A DNA stretch of 64,000 nt from Dryomyza anilis (GCA_951804985.1 OX638133.1:24520963-24584962), one strand, 5' to 3'; counted from the stretch's first letter, positions 11,066 to 24,060 are shown. The notes: a model not told the origin generated them from the sequence alone. Made by a program: numbers and translations.

Positions 11066-12018
11066 ATTATAAAAAAAAATTATTAAATAAGGAACACGGC
11101 CGAGATTCGAATCTGTGATACTGAAATAAATTCGTTGTCGCCATATTAGTAACATTCTCTCGAGGTCTTGCATTATAATTCAAAAGGCATTTTTCGACGG
11201 AAATATGTTTAAATAGCGCTAATAGTAAATGGCAGTAATGTTGTGCCGGTATGTTAGAGGACCTGATGTAGCGGGCAAAGTGTGCGCTGATGATGAAGAA
11301 GAAAATAATTTCGTAAGAGAATAAAAATAAAATAATGAAAATAATATAATAAAAATATATTTTATTTATAAAATATAATAAAAATATTTTTAATTTTTTT
11401 TTTTACAAAAACAAGTAATTTTTAATCTTTTAGGATTATGTTCTAGACATATACACAATCTTATCAGCATTTTAAACGAAAAAGAATATGACCGAATTTT
11501 TTAAAGTAACGTAGCAAACAAAAATTCCAAAAAGTCTTTTAACATAAAATCTAGCACGTCAATAGAGGAGAAAGACCTAAATTTCTCCGAGTAATTTTAG
11601 TCTATTTGCTAAAGATAATAAAAAATTAGCAGTGTATTTATTAATGTCTGTGTACAGAGCCAAAAAGAATTTGTAACGTAGCAAACATTTTTTTTATCGA
11701 TAATCAAATATTATAACAATTTTGATTTTCAAACCTTAAACATACGTTTGATGCTTAGGAATCCTGAGCAAGGCTCAGAAAAACAAGAAATACATCGACA
11801 AATTGATACGGTTAAAGAAATTTGATGATTTCAAGAAACAAAGAGCATCTGCATAGAAGGAGCGGCGAAAGAAAAATAAGTAGGGATAATGCGAAAAGTA
11901 TCCGTGACATTGCGTCGCTCCACCAAATTCAAGTGATTGATGGAGCAATCATCACTATTAACACATAAAACCAAGGATACGATTTATAATTTGTACCGCA
12001 TTCCACTTTGTAAATAAG
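11066..12018. other. AT-rich DNA with repeated ACGTAGCAAAC motif; no gene
   Basis: The motif 'ACGTAGCAAAC' appears at about 11510 and 11676, and beyond the next DINE-1 at about 12696 and 12865. The DINE-1 at 12019 therefore probably interrupts one older repeat. Confidence 0.4.
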
Positions 12019-12508
12019 TATACCCTACACATATGAGGTACAGGGTGTAATAAGTTTGTGCAGATATTGTAACGCCCCTTAGAAGGCGTGGCCGATATTG
12101 AAAAGTATATATATTCTTGATCAGCATCACGACCCCAGTCCGTTTAACCATGTTCTTCTGTATGTCCGATAACTTGAGAAATACTGGTCAGAATGCGAAA
12201 AAATGATTCTGAGTACGGAAATGAGCTAAGGAACCAATTACTCGAAAAGTATTCAAGATATATTTATAAAATTGAAAAATAATTCTTATAATTCATATAA
12301 AAATATATGTTACAAAAATGGGCGTGATACGCCCACATTTTGTAATATATGTGCGAGCGTTTATCATAATTATTAACTTTAAAAGTTAGGTATTCAAATA
12401 AATATGCCACATTACTATCCCCACCAAGGTGTAGGGTATTCAATAGTGTAGGATTATTCGACCGACTTTAAGTCCTGCCCATGTGACTTAACTTTCCCCA
12501 CTTGTTTA
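12019..12508 (+). mobile_element. DINE-1/mini-me-like element, internally deleted
   Basis: Both ends are present: 'TATACCCTACACATATGAGG' at the left, 'GGTGTAGGGTATTC' and 'AACTTTCCCCACTTG' at the right. The (GTCY)n tract is reduced to a few units and the middle is shortened. Confidence 0.75.
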
Positions 12509-12859
12509 AAAAAAAATATTAAGTGCAATTTAAGTGCATTCCAATTTTTTCGAACTTTTTGAGAGTCCATTCGTAAGACCACTGACTTCATGTTATCTTT
12601 TGTTAAAATAAACAATTAAATCCATTTGTTATGCTTAATTTTACTTTTTGTGCTAAGGTAGATCGGACAGGAAGCGTAATAGATATTTCGTGTAACGTAG
12701 CAAACACAACATTTTTGCTAATATGGAACTAGAAAAAAAAAAATTAAAATGTAATATGTTACTTATATTCTAGGGCTTAGAAATTATGCACTTCATGTTG
12801 AAAATAGTCCACCAGAAGAGCAGACTTTTAAGACAACTTTAAAACCTACTTCCAAAATG

Positions 12860-13064
12860 ATGAAACGTAGCAAACAATTTTAAACTTTCATAACTCCTAA
12901 ATAACAAGGCGTACAAAAATGTTTCTATACATAGAAAATCTTACCACTGAAGTGTACGTTTTTATACATTTATAAAAAATATTAAAAGTATTTGATTTCA
13001 TATGTTTTCGGAGCAATATATGTTGAAAAATGCGTATAAATGTCAAGTCAAATAGTCTGCGTTT
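12860..13064 (+). mobile_element. MITE family P, partial copy
   Basis: The run from 'CATAACTCCTAAATAACAAG' to 'GCGTTTTGGGCC' parallels the complete element at 32250-32456. Its left TIR is missing. Confidence 0.6.
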
Positions 13065-14055
13065 TGGGCCTTATACTTATGCCACACATAATTGCAAGGG
13101 TGTTTATTTTGATTATATACTCAGTTTTTGCGTTTTTTTTTGTCATTTAAAAAAATTATATCGAAATTTCAGACGCCCTTCAGTCTTTTTTTATAATAAA
13201 TCCGCAACCATAAAAAATGTATACTGTTCACCTATCTTTTCATTTTAAAACTGAATTATATTTAAATTAAAGAAACAAAAACAAACACATACCACACAGA
13301 AAAAATAATCGACGTCAATATTACAACCGATATTAATTACATTCATTAATCTGAAATGATGGTGTCGGAGTTGGTAAACTTACGTTATAGCACTTTACAA
13401 ATTTAGTTAAAAAAAAAAACAATAAATGAAATATTTCTTCAAACTATCATGTATAAGAAGGAATATAATTATCTAATTGATTTTTAAGATATATTTGAAT
13501 TTTTTAGTTAAGACTAAAGAACTATGATGAAAAAAAAACAGTTGCAAATAATATTCAAATTGATATTACAATAAATACAGTCGAATTCAGTACGAAAAAA
13601 ATTATACAAAGTTATCGAAGTTTGTTGCGGATGCACAAAAGTCCTGCAACAAAATCCTTAAAGAAAAACTTTTTTGCATAAATTTTCGATTGGTAAACTT
13701 TTGCAGATCGGGCTTTATTATTTTAATGCTGTTGCAAGTTGCTGAAAGTTTTTTTATACTTATTGTATGTTTATATTTTCTACAAGGCATAAATTTAAAA
13801 TGATAGTTGCAGCAAGTCGATTAAGTACAGAATATTTTCAATTATTTTTTGTAAATTGATTGAAAAAAAATAAACTTCCATTTTGTGCGAGTAGTATTTA
13901 AATAAGACTAAACATCTGCAAAAAATTAGACAAATCTAAATGGTAGATCAAAAGATATATATTAAATAGTGGTCGTTTCATGGACAACAACAGAAGTGCA
14001 CGAGGTTCATATGGAAATTCCAAAAAGTCAACGAATTTTGCATATAACATATTTT
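13065..14055. other. No gene; one element end at 13297-13350
   Basis: 'ACACAGAAAAAATAATCGAC' and 'ATTACATTCATTAATC' match the left end of the foldback at 43511. The rest is AT-rich and featureless. Confidence 0.45.
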
Positions 14056-14176
14056 TATACACTAAGAGTGAAAGGGTATATTCAGTTTGGTACGCCGTTT
14101 GTAACACCCATATATTCTTGATCAGCATGACCTCCTGAGTCGATTTAGCGATGTCCGTCTGTCCGTCTGTCTGTCC

Positions 14177-14218
<42 letters not shown>

Positions 14219-14770
14219 CTGTTGAAATCCTTACTACTTAAAAAATTGATGAGTTAGATAAATGAAACTGATAATTTAGGTTACTTATACACCTACGCTG
14301 CATGTGCGAAAAAATTGGCTAGATCGGTACATTGTCACCTGTGATCTGACCATTTATATTCAAATACCTCAGATTAAATTTATATCAACAGCTCAATTTT
14401 ACTGTATACGTGCTTAGGTAAACTTTTTTGGTCAAATATATATTGACTTCATGCACAAATACATCAAAATAATGTTTTCCCTCGAAATGACTTATGGTTC
14501 CCAAAAAAAAAATCCAAATTCGGTACACCTATCCATTTGTAAATATGGGTATCAAATGAATGGAAATTCTTCAGCGATTGAAAGTTTGTAGTTATTTTCA
14601 GGATTCGTATTCCCTGGTGACCTATATACCATTTTGAATGGTAACCACACATATGTGTAGGGTATTTATAGTAGGCTTAGACCGACTATAATTTTGATAA
14701 TCCTATCTACTTACTATAAAATGTCCCTACTTTATAATATCCCATGTGATCTAACCTTCCCAACTGGTTT
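14056..14770 (+). mobile_element. DINE-1/mini-me-like element, subfamily 2
   Basis: It starts 'TATACACTAAGAGTGAAAGG' and ends 'GGCTTAGACCGACTATAA' plus 'CTAACCTTCCCAACTGG'. The (GTCY)n microsatellite at about 14155-14222 is the longest in the window. It shares its specific left and right blocks with 51925-52628. Confidence 0.82.
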
Positions 14771-15408
14771 ATAATATATATGCTTTTTTTCATAATAAAT
14801 CACTGAAATATTCCTAATGGGACATTCCGGCCGGGACAACAACATTTTTGTTCTAAAAATACTTTTTGCGTACAAATTATTTTTTTTAATAACTTAGAAA
14901 TTTAGCTGAGATAATTTACTTTATTTTTGTATATATACACTTTTTTCCTAAAGTTAATAGTTTTCGTAATAAATCACAGAATAATTTTGGACGTCCTGTA
15001 TGAAAATTAGCACTACGATTTTCTGCTAAAAATAATTTTATGTCTGACAATTTTAATAATCGTTATTATGAAAATGGTTTTTATTTTATTTTTTTTTTAC
15101 TTTTGGTATTCAAAGTGCCGTACACCTCTTTTGGCATGAGGTTAATTGAACCAACGTTTTAGTGTTGCAACCGAAATATATTTGTTGTAACCTCATGTCA
15201 TTAAAATGAACATACCATTTTTTACTCTAACCGAAATGTTAGTCTGCGCAACTACACGTTCGGTTGTCGTAACTTCATTATTGCATTTTTCATTCTGCCA
15301 AAATTGACATTCTTTAATTTGTTACGTCAATTGAGTACGTTGTTGTATCAACAAATTAAATGTCAAACGGCAACCTCTTCTCTATCAGCAGTTCGGTTGA
15401 CAGTTTCT
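14771..15408. other. No gene seen
   Basis: AT-rich. Repeated 'AACCGAAAT'-type words at 15170-15235 have similar words at 16890-17090, which may be degenerate flanking repeats of the Helitron-like copy between them. Confidence 0.4.
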
Positions 15409-16319
15409 TTCACCAGCTACGAAAAAGCAAAAAAGCAAAAGCACAAAACAAAACAAAACCAAAATACAAAAACAAAACCATTTACATAAAACTACAATCC
15501 AAATTAAAGGAAAAACAAAAAAAAGGAAAGAAAAAGAAAAACAAACTCACCACACTAAAACCCACCACACTATAATTCACCAGACTAAAACCCACAACAC
15601 CAGACTAAAACCAGACTAAAACTCAACACACTAAAACTCACCACACTATAATTCACCACACTAAAACTCACCAAACTAAAACTCACCGCACCAAAACTCA
15701 CCACACTAAAACTCATCACACTAAAACTCTCCACACAAAAATTCAACAATCTAAAATTCAATACACTAAAACTCACCACACTAAAACTCACCACACCAAA
15801 ACTCACCACACTAAAATTCACCACACTAAAACCCCCTACACTAAAATTCACCACACCAAAACTCACCACACTAAAACTCACCACACTAAAACTCACCACA
15901 CCAAAATTCACCACACCTAAACTCACCACATCGAAACTCACGACATTAAAACCCACCACACTAAAACTTCTACTGGGAAAAACTCTACGGGAAGAATTCT
16001 ACGGGACGAATTCTACCGCGATGAATTTTACGGTAAGAATTCTACGGAAAAGCGTTCTATGGGGAAAAATTTTACGAGGAACATTTCTACTGGGAATAAT
16101 TCTACGGGGAAGCGCAGTCTGAGGAAGAATTGTCTTTGAGAAAAGTTGTTTTGGCAGAGAATTATTATTTGGTTACCACATTTATAAAACCAATAAAAAA
16201 CTGCAACAGCTAAGATCGGGCCCCTCATATAAATAATAAAAATGTTTTTTTATATTAATAAAATCGCTTCATATCTTTGAATTTACAAAATCTTGGCACG
16301 AGTCGTGTACGGGTCCAGC
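15409..16319 (+). mobile_element. Non-autonomous Helitron-like element, copy A2 (5'-truncated)
   Basis: It begins inside the family at 'CACCAGCTACGAA', continues through AAAACAAA-type sequence and the 15-bp minisatellite, then the 'TCTACGGGAAGAATTC' block. The 3' end has 'GGCACGAGTCGTGTACGG' followed by CTGG where other copies have CTAG. Copy A3 (25045-27613) matches in inverted orientation. Confidence 0.68.
15545..15965. repeat. 15-bp minisatellite (CTCACCACACTAAAA)n
   Basis: Degenerate tandem copies of a 15-bp unit. Because 15 is a multiple of three, the array stays open on the minus strand (15585-15959) and reads as a false Val-Val-Ser-Phe-Ser protein. Confidence 0.9.
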
Positions 16320-16354
16320 TGGTATATGAATATTAATAAAATAATGAATGCCCT

Positions 16355-16665
16355 ACAAACTATTTGACGATAATTTTTAAATTCGATATAATAATGATAA
16401 ATTTTTAGATATAAAACTCAAAGTATTTGAAAATTTAATTGCGTGTTCTTCATAATTTTTGTCAAAAAATAAAAATGTCTGAACAAATAAAATTTGTTTA
16501 TCGAAAATAAATCCATTTATGATATCATCTCCATATCTTTAACGACAAAAACAATGATATCGTATTAGACAGGTTCGTTTTTATCGAAAACACTATCGTT
16601 TTCGTATCATTATAGATTATCGAAAACGACAATAAAAATTATCGTCGTTTGGTTTGCTGGGTGAA
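16355..16665 (+). repeat. Repeat V, uninterrupted copy
   Basis: Inverted relative of 48955-49151 joined to 50579-50735. The palindromic 'CGATATC'/'TTTTCGATAA' words and 'GATATAAAACTCAAAGTATT' are shared. This copy lacks the insertion present in the other, giving the empty site near 16515-16525. Confidence 0.7.
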
Positions 16666-16889
16666 TTCAATACAAATTGCTGTTTAGCTAGTGAAATATA
16701 ATAAAAATATGTGACCATAATTATGATGAAATAAAATATTAAATATGTCTTCATACTGTTTTTATTTTTCAGGGAACAGGAATTATTAGATATATTTTTT
16801 GATATTGTGTGCGTAATATATTTACGCATCAAAAATATATATAGAAAACTTGACATAAATAAGTTTTATGTATAAAAAAATATCTTAAA

Positions 16890-17093
16890 ATAAAATTTCA
16901 ATTGGAGGTTTCGGCATGCTTGCCCACTTGGAGGTTTAAACAACCTCATGCCTGCTGACTAGGAGGTTAGCACAATCTCATTCTTGCTGACTAGGATGTT
17001 GGTACAACCTCCTAATCAGAAAGTTTCCGCAACCGAATAATTCGGTAGGGCAATTTAGTTGGTTGCCGCAACAAATCAGTTTTCTGTGTGTAC
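16890..17093. other. Direct-word-rich DNA, no gene
   Basis: 'GACTAGGAGGTT', 'GACTAGGATGTT' and related words recur here. The family is not recognised. Confidence 0.35.
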
Positions 17094-17268
17094 GTGACAA
17101 ATTTCAATTAGCTATCAAACAATTTCTAGAATTACTAGATAATTGATTTTAATATTTTTGAAAATACCAAATAAATTTTGCTTTAGAAACAGAAGATTCA
17201 ACTCTTTAAAAAATGTTGTCAGTTTAATAGGATAATAAATGTAACTTTTTGGTTACGTACGGTACAAT

Positions 17269-18494
17269 CACGCACAGAAAAAACATGATCACCACAATCA
17301 TGTTTTGACGATATCATTTAATGATTGGAATTATTATTGTTTCAATCATATTTTCCAATGATTCTATCGTGTTTTTAATAATTGCATGACTGTTTCAATC
17401 ATGTTTTCACAAGCGTCACTTATTGCGGAAATCATTGAATGATTGCGTTAACCTGAAACAAATAAATTTAAGAATACTACTTTATTAAAGAAAAAAAAAC
17501 ACCAATATTTAATAGAAAAACACTTTATTAAAGATTAATAAATAACTCTACTCCGTCGCTTCATTTTCTTAATTGCAAGAATGAAAATGGCGTTGCAAAG
17601 ACGCTGACGTTCGCTGGTGTAAGAAAATTGTAATAAAGGGTTTTTCAACAGGGACGCTACAAAAGTAGAGCGACAGGGACGACGCCATATTTCTTGCTGC
17701 TCTTTTGATATTTCTCTTCAGTAAGGTTTGCCATTTGATGATGGAAAGATATACGAGCCAACTGCGAGTCGAAATTATTAAAATTTACTACCGATATTCG
17801 GAGTCAGTGACCTCAACGTTAAGAGCGCTACGTCCAATTTATGCTCGTCATAATCGTTCTAGCAGATCAACAATTGAGCATTACAAAATGTTCCCGTGCC
17901 AGTGAAGAAGTGCCCGTAGTGTCGAGAATATTGCGCTCTTATTGAAAAACCGTTTAATTGTGCAGCTCGTTGCACAGCTGAAGTGACGACTCCTTTTGTT
18001 CAGCGTGCATTGTGTCTTTCTCAGATCTCATTCTGTTCAGGATCTAAAACCGAAGTTTTTTCTTAACTTATCACTATTTGTATCACATTTTATTTTTAAA
18101 TCGACATTAAAATTCACAAGCTCTCGACGCTGACCTGCCACGGCGAAATCTAATTTAATGCTTAACCTGCCAAACTGTCAACAGCTATCATCAGCGGTCA
18201 AACAGCAATCATACAATTATTATATCAATCATGCATCAATGCTAATATGATTGACACAATAATGAACATGATTCTGGTAATCATGCATACTCGAATTACA
18301 TTTTTGTCACAATCATTACTTAATCTAATCATACAATTTGATCATAATATGATTGCAGAAATAATTTAATGAAAGACACAATCATTTTAAAAAAATGGGA
18401 ATGATTACGACAATCAGGTATGATAATAACAATCTTACTATAATCATAGTATTTTTGACACAATCATGTCTCAATCATGTTTTTTCTCTGCGTG
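17269..18494. mobile_element. 1.2 kb TIR element with remnant HTH gene (family E)
   Basis: TIRs CACGCACAGAAAAAACATGAT and ATCATGTTTTTTCTCTGCGTG are nearly perfect inverted copies. They are flanked by AT on each side. Subterminal DNA is full of 'CAATCAT'/'ATGATTG' words in both orientations, as expected for transposase-binding reiterations. The centre is less AT-rich and holds a decayed helix-turn-helix coding segment. It lies inside repeat W. Confidence 0.78.
17733..17960 (+). pseudogene. Transposon-associated HTH (DUF4817-type) fragment
   Basis: The plus-strand frame reads 'MERYTSQLRVEIIKIYY', then 'SESVTSTLRALRPIYARHNR' and 'SRSTIE'. This is the N-terminal helix-turn-helix of proteins that in insects precede a DDE-type transposase. 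After a stop at about 17903 a different frame continues with 'RSARSVENIA', so there is a frameshift or deletion. No catalytic domain follows before the right TIR. It is a relic of the element's own coding region or a capture. Family naming is from memory of the motif. Confidence 0.65.
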
Positions 18495-18842
18495 ATAGGA
18501 CACCCTTATACAAAACTCAAAAATTTTCCCTTATATTAATTTCAATGCTTATTTTTAAGCTTTAGAAATATTAATGAATATTTTTTGAAAAACCAGAGAA
18601 TAATATTTTGTACCTGTATGTCTTTCAAATTATTTAATACGGTTATTCTCGAAAAAATTTGTATATTTACAGGTCGTAAAGTAAAGTAACGTAACGTATT
18701 TTTTTAAACGTTATCGTCAACGGAATATAATTTCTATTTCAGATATTCAGATTCACATATTTAAGATTCTAAATCCAACGTTATTTCAAAGATTTGAGCA
18801 TTTTAAATTTTTCGGTCGTAGTTGACGTTGTTCTGGTAATAT

Positions 18843-19126
18843 GTAAATGAGTTGTATGGTAGGTGGGCGTGTCCGTTGACCGATTTTGCTCAAATCCAAA
18901 GTCCGAACCCTTTTTTTGTTAAAACGTATTGAAACCAAATTTCATTACATTCTGTCCATAATTTTTCAAATTATCTTGTATCCGGTCAGACAGCAAGACA
19001 GACAGACGGACATGGCTAAACGGACTCGGGTAGTGATGCAGATCAAGAATATATATACTTTTGCATACCGGACAACCCTCCTAAGGGGAGTTACAATATA
19101 CCCTGTACCTTATAGTTGTAGGGTAG
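18843..19126 (-). mobile_element. DINE-1/mini-me-like fragment
   Basis: It has 'AGGTGGGCGTGTCCGTTGAC', the (GTCY)n tract in reverse, 'CTAAGGGGAGTTACAATATA' and 'CCCTGTACCTTATAGTTG'. It abuts the end of repeat W and is truncated there. Confidence 0.7.
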
Positions 19127-19129
19127 GGA

Positions 19130-19335
19130 TGCCCAACTCAGCCCGTACGGACACGACGTCAGCACGCAAGGTGCTAGACGAGGTTAAGATCGGTGAAGCG
19201 GAAATGGTGAGAGGATTTTTAGAGTTAGAGCGAGTGCAACGAATATAAGTGCGTGTGACCTGCGAAAGCTATCAGTCGATCGTGCGACTTCATGCGAGCT
19301 GGTCCGCGCTGCTTTGTTCTCCAGTCACCCCAGTA
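19130..19335. other. GC-richer 200-bp island, unrecognised
   Basis: This is clearly richer in CG dinucleotides than its surroundings. The open frame running in from the DINE-1 fragment (18886-19248) crosses it but starts in transposon sequence. It could be a fragment of another element or gene. No motif is recognised. Confidence 0.2.
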
Positions 19336-19339
19336 TAAA

Positions 19340-21834
19340 TTGTTAAATGTATCACAATTAATAAAAAATATTTAATGTAAAATAGAATTTTGACTAAATG
19401 TTTTTTTTTTATCTGAAACTTATTTTCAGGCATTTAAATTTATTTTAGATAGAATAAAAGGAAATTTTGAGATCTTTTGAAAATTGCAACACATCTTTTA
19501 AAAATATATGAAGTACTGTTCAAAAAATAATGTTTATGTGGTTTTTTTGTTATACACTCATTCTTTAAGAGTGTTTTAATTAAAAATAACTAAATAAAGT
19601 AAATTTAAGAATTGGTGGACAATTTCTAGTTTCTATTGGGGTTCAATGCGTAGAGTTGAAGTCGACTGCGCACAGTAGAACATATCATTTAGTTAATGAT
19701 TTAAATATTTATATTTTTATTTAATATTGTATACTTTGTATGTAAAATCTTATTAATTAAAAAACAAATATTAATAACTCACTTGACTCTTTTGCAATAA
19801 CATTTTTAGTTAACTTGTCCAGTTTTATAAACAGAATAAATCCATATAAGATACTGTAGGGTCTAAAAAACACAGTTAAATTAGTGGCGAACTTTTATTG
19901 AACAATTTTCTGTAAACCTTTTTGCTGGCTACCTTAAAATGCTATTTTCATCCAACATATTATTTAAATATTCGTAATAATTTTGCAAACTTTAGTAATC
20001 ATGGTTTAGACTTCACCAAGAGTTAGGGGTTTTTGAAAATCCCATTATTTATGTAGCTACCATCGACGCAATACCTCACAATTTTCAGAATATGTGTACA
20101 AAATGGTATAAAATTATAATTCCTTGAATTAATTGCAGCTGACATTTCAATTTATATGCAAAATAAATAAGTAATTCGGAAATTAAATTTTCCGAAACTT
20201 TATGTATTCCATGAACTTCAATCAATTAAGTTTTACATAAAATATAACAATAAACTAAATAAAAAATGTATTTTTAAAATTAACTTATTTTATACTGCCC
20301 TTAAATATAGCTACAATATACATTTATAGGAACATTCTTGTTCATTAGATATGTTTTTTTATTATTTTCTTTACAAGTTTCAATTGGTTACGTTTTCCTT
20401 AATACTTCCGTCGCCGTAAAATTATACTAAGTACGGTCCTCATTTAATGAAATGGTGGGGGCTACATTAAAACGAAGATGAAAAAGTCTATACAAGGGTT
20501 GTAAATAAAGAAAAAGATGCAAACTATGCGAAAAAAAAAATTAATTCAATGCTTGAGTGTATTTTTCACTCGTGTCTTTTTCTATGCAAATATTTGAAAA
20601 GCTGTTAACGAAGCTGGGAAATATATTCAGTAAATTCATTTCAAAAGAAACTACATTCTATCATCAGTCAAATTTAATGGCATTTTTTTTTTGCATTTTA
20701 TAGAATTTAAAAAGAGGTTAGAATAATAATTTAATTTTAAATTTTTTTTAAAATATAAAATTAAATTTATTAAATTATTTTTAAAATAAAATTTTGACAA
20801 TATTTTTTTGTTTTATTAAGCGGTGCATTTTGAATCAAATTTCTTTGAAGTGTTTATTTTTTAATATAGATATTGTCACTTTATTTTGATTGATTTCAAA
20901 AGTATGATCTATGTAATTGTAATTAAGCTATGTTCAGTTTATTTTAACAGCAGTTTTTACCTATAGCATAACTTTTTAAAGAAGTTTTTATCACCTTTTG
21001 TGCCATTTTTTAAAGTGAAAAAATACTAGTTTTTTAAAAACTATTTTTCCAAAAAACTGTAAACGCAAATTTTCTTCTAATTTTCAAGACTAATTATAAT
21101 ATATTAATAAATGATATTTTTTCAATTAGTTTTACGGATATTTAAATCTAAACTCGCAAAAAGTGGTTCTTTTCAGACTATTTGTTGCTGATTTTTTTAA
21201 TATTTCAGATCAACTGATAAATAAGAAAATGATATATCGTTATGTAGAGCATATTCTAAACTAACGATCAAAACTACTATCTTTTTTCCATCGATTCTAG
21301 TTTTTAAAATATGCCCTATCTATCAGCGTTAAAATTCATAAAAGTTAAAAATGATCAAATATTTTTTGCAAAGTTGTAAAAGTTAAATTGAGTTTACCAC
21401 AAAAAAAATTTAGTCAAAACAATAATGTTCAGTGTTCGCTATTAAATCAATATTTTTATTTTTTACTATTTAACCCTGCTGTTGTGTTGCAAAAAAAAAA
21501 CATACGAATCATAGGTTAATGGACCATTTTGGTCCATACTCAATTTTCATACTAAAAATAAAAGTAAACCTATTTTATAAAACTATTTTGATTTACTATA
21601 TCGACAACACAATGTTATGTAAACAAATAAATATTTGAATACTCAACCAATCATTTGGGTTATTCATCAAATGTTCAAAATGGTTTTTTCACCACTTGGC
21701 ATACAAATAATATTAGAAAACGATCGGGAAAAACTATTGTAAAACATGAAAAATAATTTTGTGATTCCCCCTAAATTAGTTTTATCATGTAGTCAACTTA
21801 TCAATACGCATTATTACAATATATTATTGCTACT
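19340..21834. other. No gene seen
   Basis: Long AT-rich stretch without coding signals, TIRs or tandem arrays I can support. Confidence 0.5.
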
Positions 21835-22316
21835 TATACCCAAAACTAAAAGTGAGAGGGTATATTTAGTTTGGCCATCCATTTACAACACCCAGAAGGA
21901 GGTGTGTCCGGTAACGTAAAGGGTAAATATTCATGTTCAGTGTGATCTACTTAGTCGTTATAATATGTTCAAATCACGATTACACTAAAACTAAAAGAGT
22001 TTTAAATTAGATTACTTATGTACTTATTCTATCTGGTATTGAAGATGATCATGATCGGTCTATTATGATCTGTGACCGAGCCATTTATATCAAATACTTC
22101 ATATAACACTGTCATCTACTAATGAATTTCAAATTTATTATTCAGTCCTTTTTAGTATTCGTACACTTTGGAGACCTCTGGACATATGTGTAGGGTATTT
22201 ATAAACGGCTTAGACTGACTATAACTTTCTTAATTCCTACTAACTTCATTACACCAACTATCAAATTTTGCCTTTTTAAAATTTCCCATGTGACCTAAAA
22301 TTCATTACTGGTTACT
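21835..22316 (+). mobile_element. DINE-1/mini-me-like element, diverged subfamily 2
   Basis: It has 'AAAAGTGAGAGGGTATATTT' with 'ACAACACCCAGAAGGAGG' at the left, and 'ATGTGTAGGGTATTTATAAA', 'GGCTTAGACTGACTATAA' and 'CCCATGTGACCTAAA' at the right. The (GTCY)n tract is absent. Confidence 0.7.
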
Positions 22317-22469
22317 ATGGCTATTTATTTATTCAAACATAAAGAAATACTTAAGAACTCTTATTTATTTTGTTTCAATAGAACTCAAAATATACGAAAG
22401 ACCAAAATGGTCCCATAATGTAAGAAATGTAACTTTTTATTTTTTCCCTTCCATTTTTCGATAGACACT

Positions 22470-22983
22470 TTATTATTTTAAAATTAACAAAATTGATAAA
22501 ATTACGAATATTAATTGTTTATTTTACGAAACTTTTCGTAGATTTTATCTACGAAAGCCATTCGTACATAATACGAGAGATTCGTAATTTATTGAATATT
22601 TGTGTACCTTTTTACGAATATATTCGTACATTTTACGAAAGCATTCGTATTTTTGCCGATAGCGATAACATTTTATGAATTATATGAAACATTTTACTAA
22701 TCTTTCGTAAAATACACGAATACTTTGTTAAAAGAAACTGACGATGAAAATGGATTCATAAACATATGAAATATGATACTTTTGATAAAATAGTTTTAAA
22801 TTGTTTTAATTTTACGTGTTATTTTTATTTTCGTAATATATACGAATCGTTCGTAAAATATTATTTGGGACAACAATAGAAATTACAAATGTTTCGTTAT
22901 TTCTACGATTTATTCGTGTATTTTACGAAATTCAAAATTACGAAAAATATTTCGTAAAATATTCTAGAAATTTTTTTGAGTGT
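22470..22983 (+). mobile_element. TTACGAA-rich inverted-repeat element, right half (S1)
   Basis: Dense TTACGAA/TTCGTAA words. The right end 'ATATTTCGTAAAATATTCTA' then 'TTTTTTTGAGTG' matches the end at 30592 and, inverted, the start at 28162. No matching left end is visible nearby. Confidence 0.6.
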
Positions 22984-22989
22984 ATATGC

Positions 22990-24060
22990 TATTTTCATAA
23001 GAAAAATTGTGTACTCTTAATTTAAAAAAAAAAAAAACAAACCGAGTGGATATTTGAGAATATGATAAGGCATCCCTGCCAAAGGCCTGACGTAATATCG
23101 AACTGGATCGACTAGGTTAAGCTTTATTTTAAATCCAAGTAGGACAACCTGATTTTATTTTTATGAAGAAACCTGATCTAAAGCCTACGTCAATTTAACC
23201 TGACACAATGATATATTTATTAATTCTTCATAAAAATTTTACCAATTATCTGCAGAGATTTTGTGAAAATCCTTAATATTGATGGTTTAAAGACGTGATA
23301 GACAATTTAAACGTACTACAGAAAAGATCTCTATGTGAATGCCAACATTTGGTTTTCAGTCAGAAAATCCATATCTTATACCGTTTTCCAGAAATGTTAC
23401 TATGAAAATTAAGTATTTACCAGATATTTGGGTGTCAATATCTCGAAATACTGACAAGATAGAACATTATTTTATAGTATGTTAAATTTTTTCACACATT
23501 TAGGATATTAAAAGTAAAGCCAAATCCTTGACACCGCTAAAGGAACATTCGGTTTTAAGCTACGAAAAACTTAAGTATTTTCCAGTTTCATATAAAATAC
23601 AAAAAATACTTTGCTGTGCTCAGTATTAGAGAAACTATAGCTCGTACGGCTTTGACATATTTGGCCACTTTTTATGTTTTTTTATGCTGAATATTTTGTC
23701 CATGGACAATATGATACATTTGTCACTCCTTAATAAGAAATTAGTTGAATCTGTAGATTGATCCTTCGAAAATCATTAATATTGATATTAAAAGGACGAG
23801 ATAGAAATTTAATATGTACTACAGATATGAAGCATTGGTTAGTGTCTACATTTGGTTCTCAGACAACAAATCCATAACTACTATAGTTTTCTCAATAAAT
23901 CAACCGTAATATTGCGGTCACTTTAGGACCTTTATGGTGATATATCTCGTAAACCTTACGTGATAGGACATAAGTTTGTTAGGTGAAATTTCTTCTCGTT
24001 TCTTAAGGACTCTAAAAAAATGTCAAATCTTTGGCACCAAAAAAAAAAGTGGGCTTTTGC
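22990..24060. repeat. Two-copy direct repeat, about 500-bp spacing
   Basis: Block 23266-23330 ('GAAAATCCTTAATATTGATG', then 'GATAGACAATTTAA' and 'GTACTACAGA') recurs diverged at 23769-23830, and similarity continues to about 23590 and 24060 ('CATTTGGTT', 'AATCCATA', 'ATATCTCG'). It is probably an old tandem duplication or satellite remnant. Confidence 0.5.

Larger units (their letters stand above)
17094..18840 (-). repeat. 1.7 kb repeat W, inverted copy
   Basis: See the forward copy at 7690-9350. Flanks 17094-17265 and 18680-18836 are homologous to its ends, inverted. The centre is occupied by the TIR element at 17269-18494. Confidence 0.6.

Noticed and set aside
14155..14222. CRISPR-like or regulatory tandem array of GTCTGTCC
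   Set aside because: It is the (GTCY)n microsatellite typical of dipteran mini-me/DINE-1 elements, without spacers.
18886..19248. 120-residue frame
   Set aside because: Most of it translates a DINE-1 fragment including its GTCY tract. Only the last part covers unexplained sequence.
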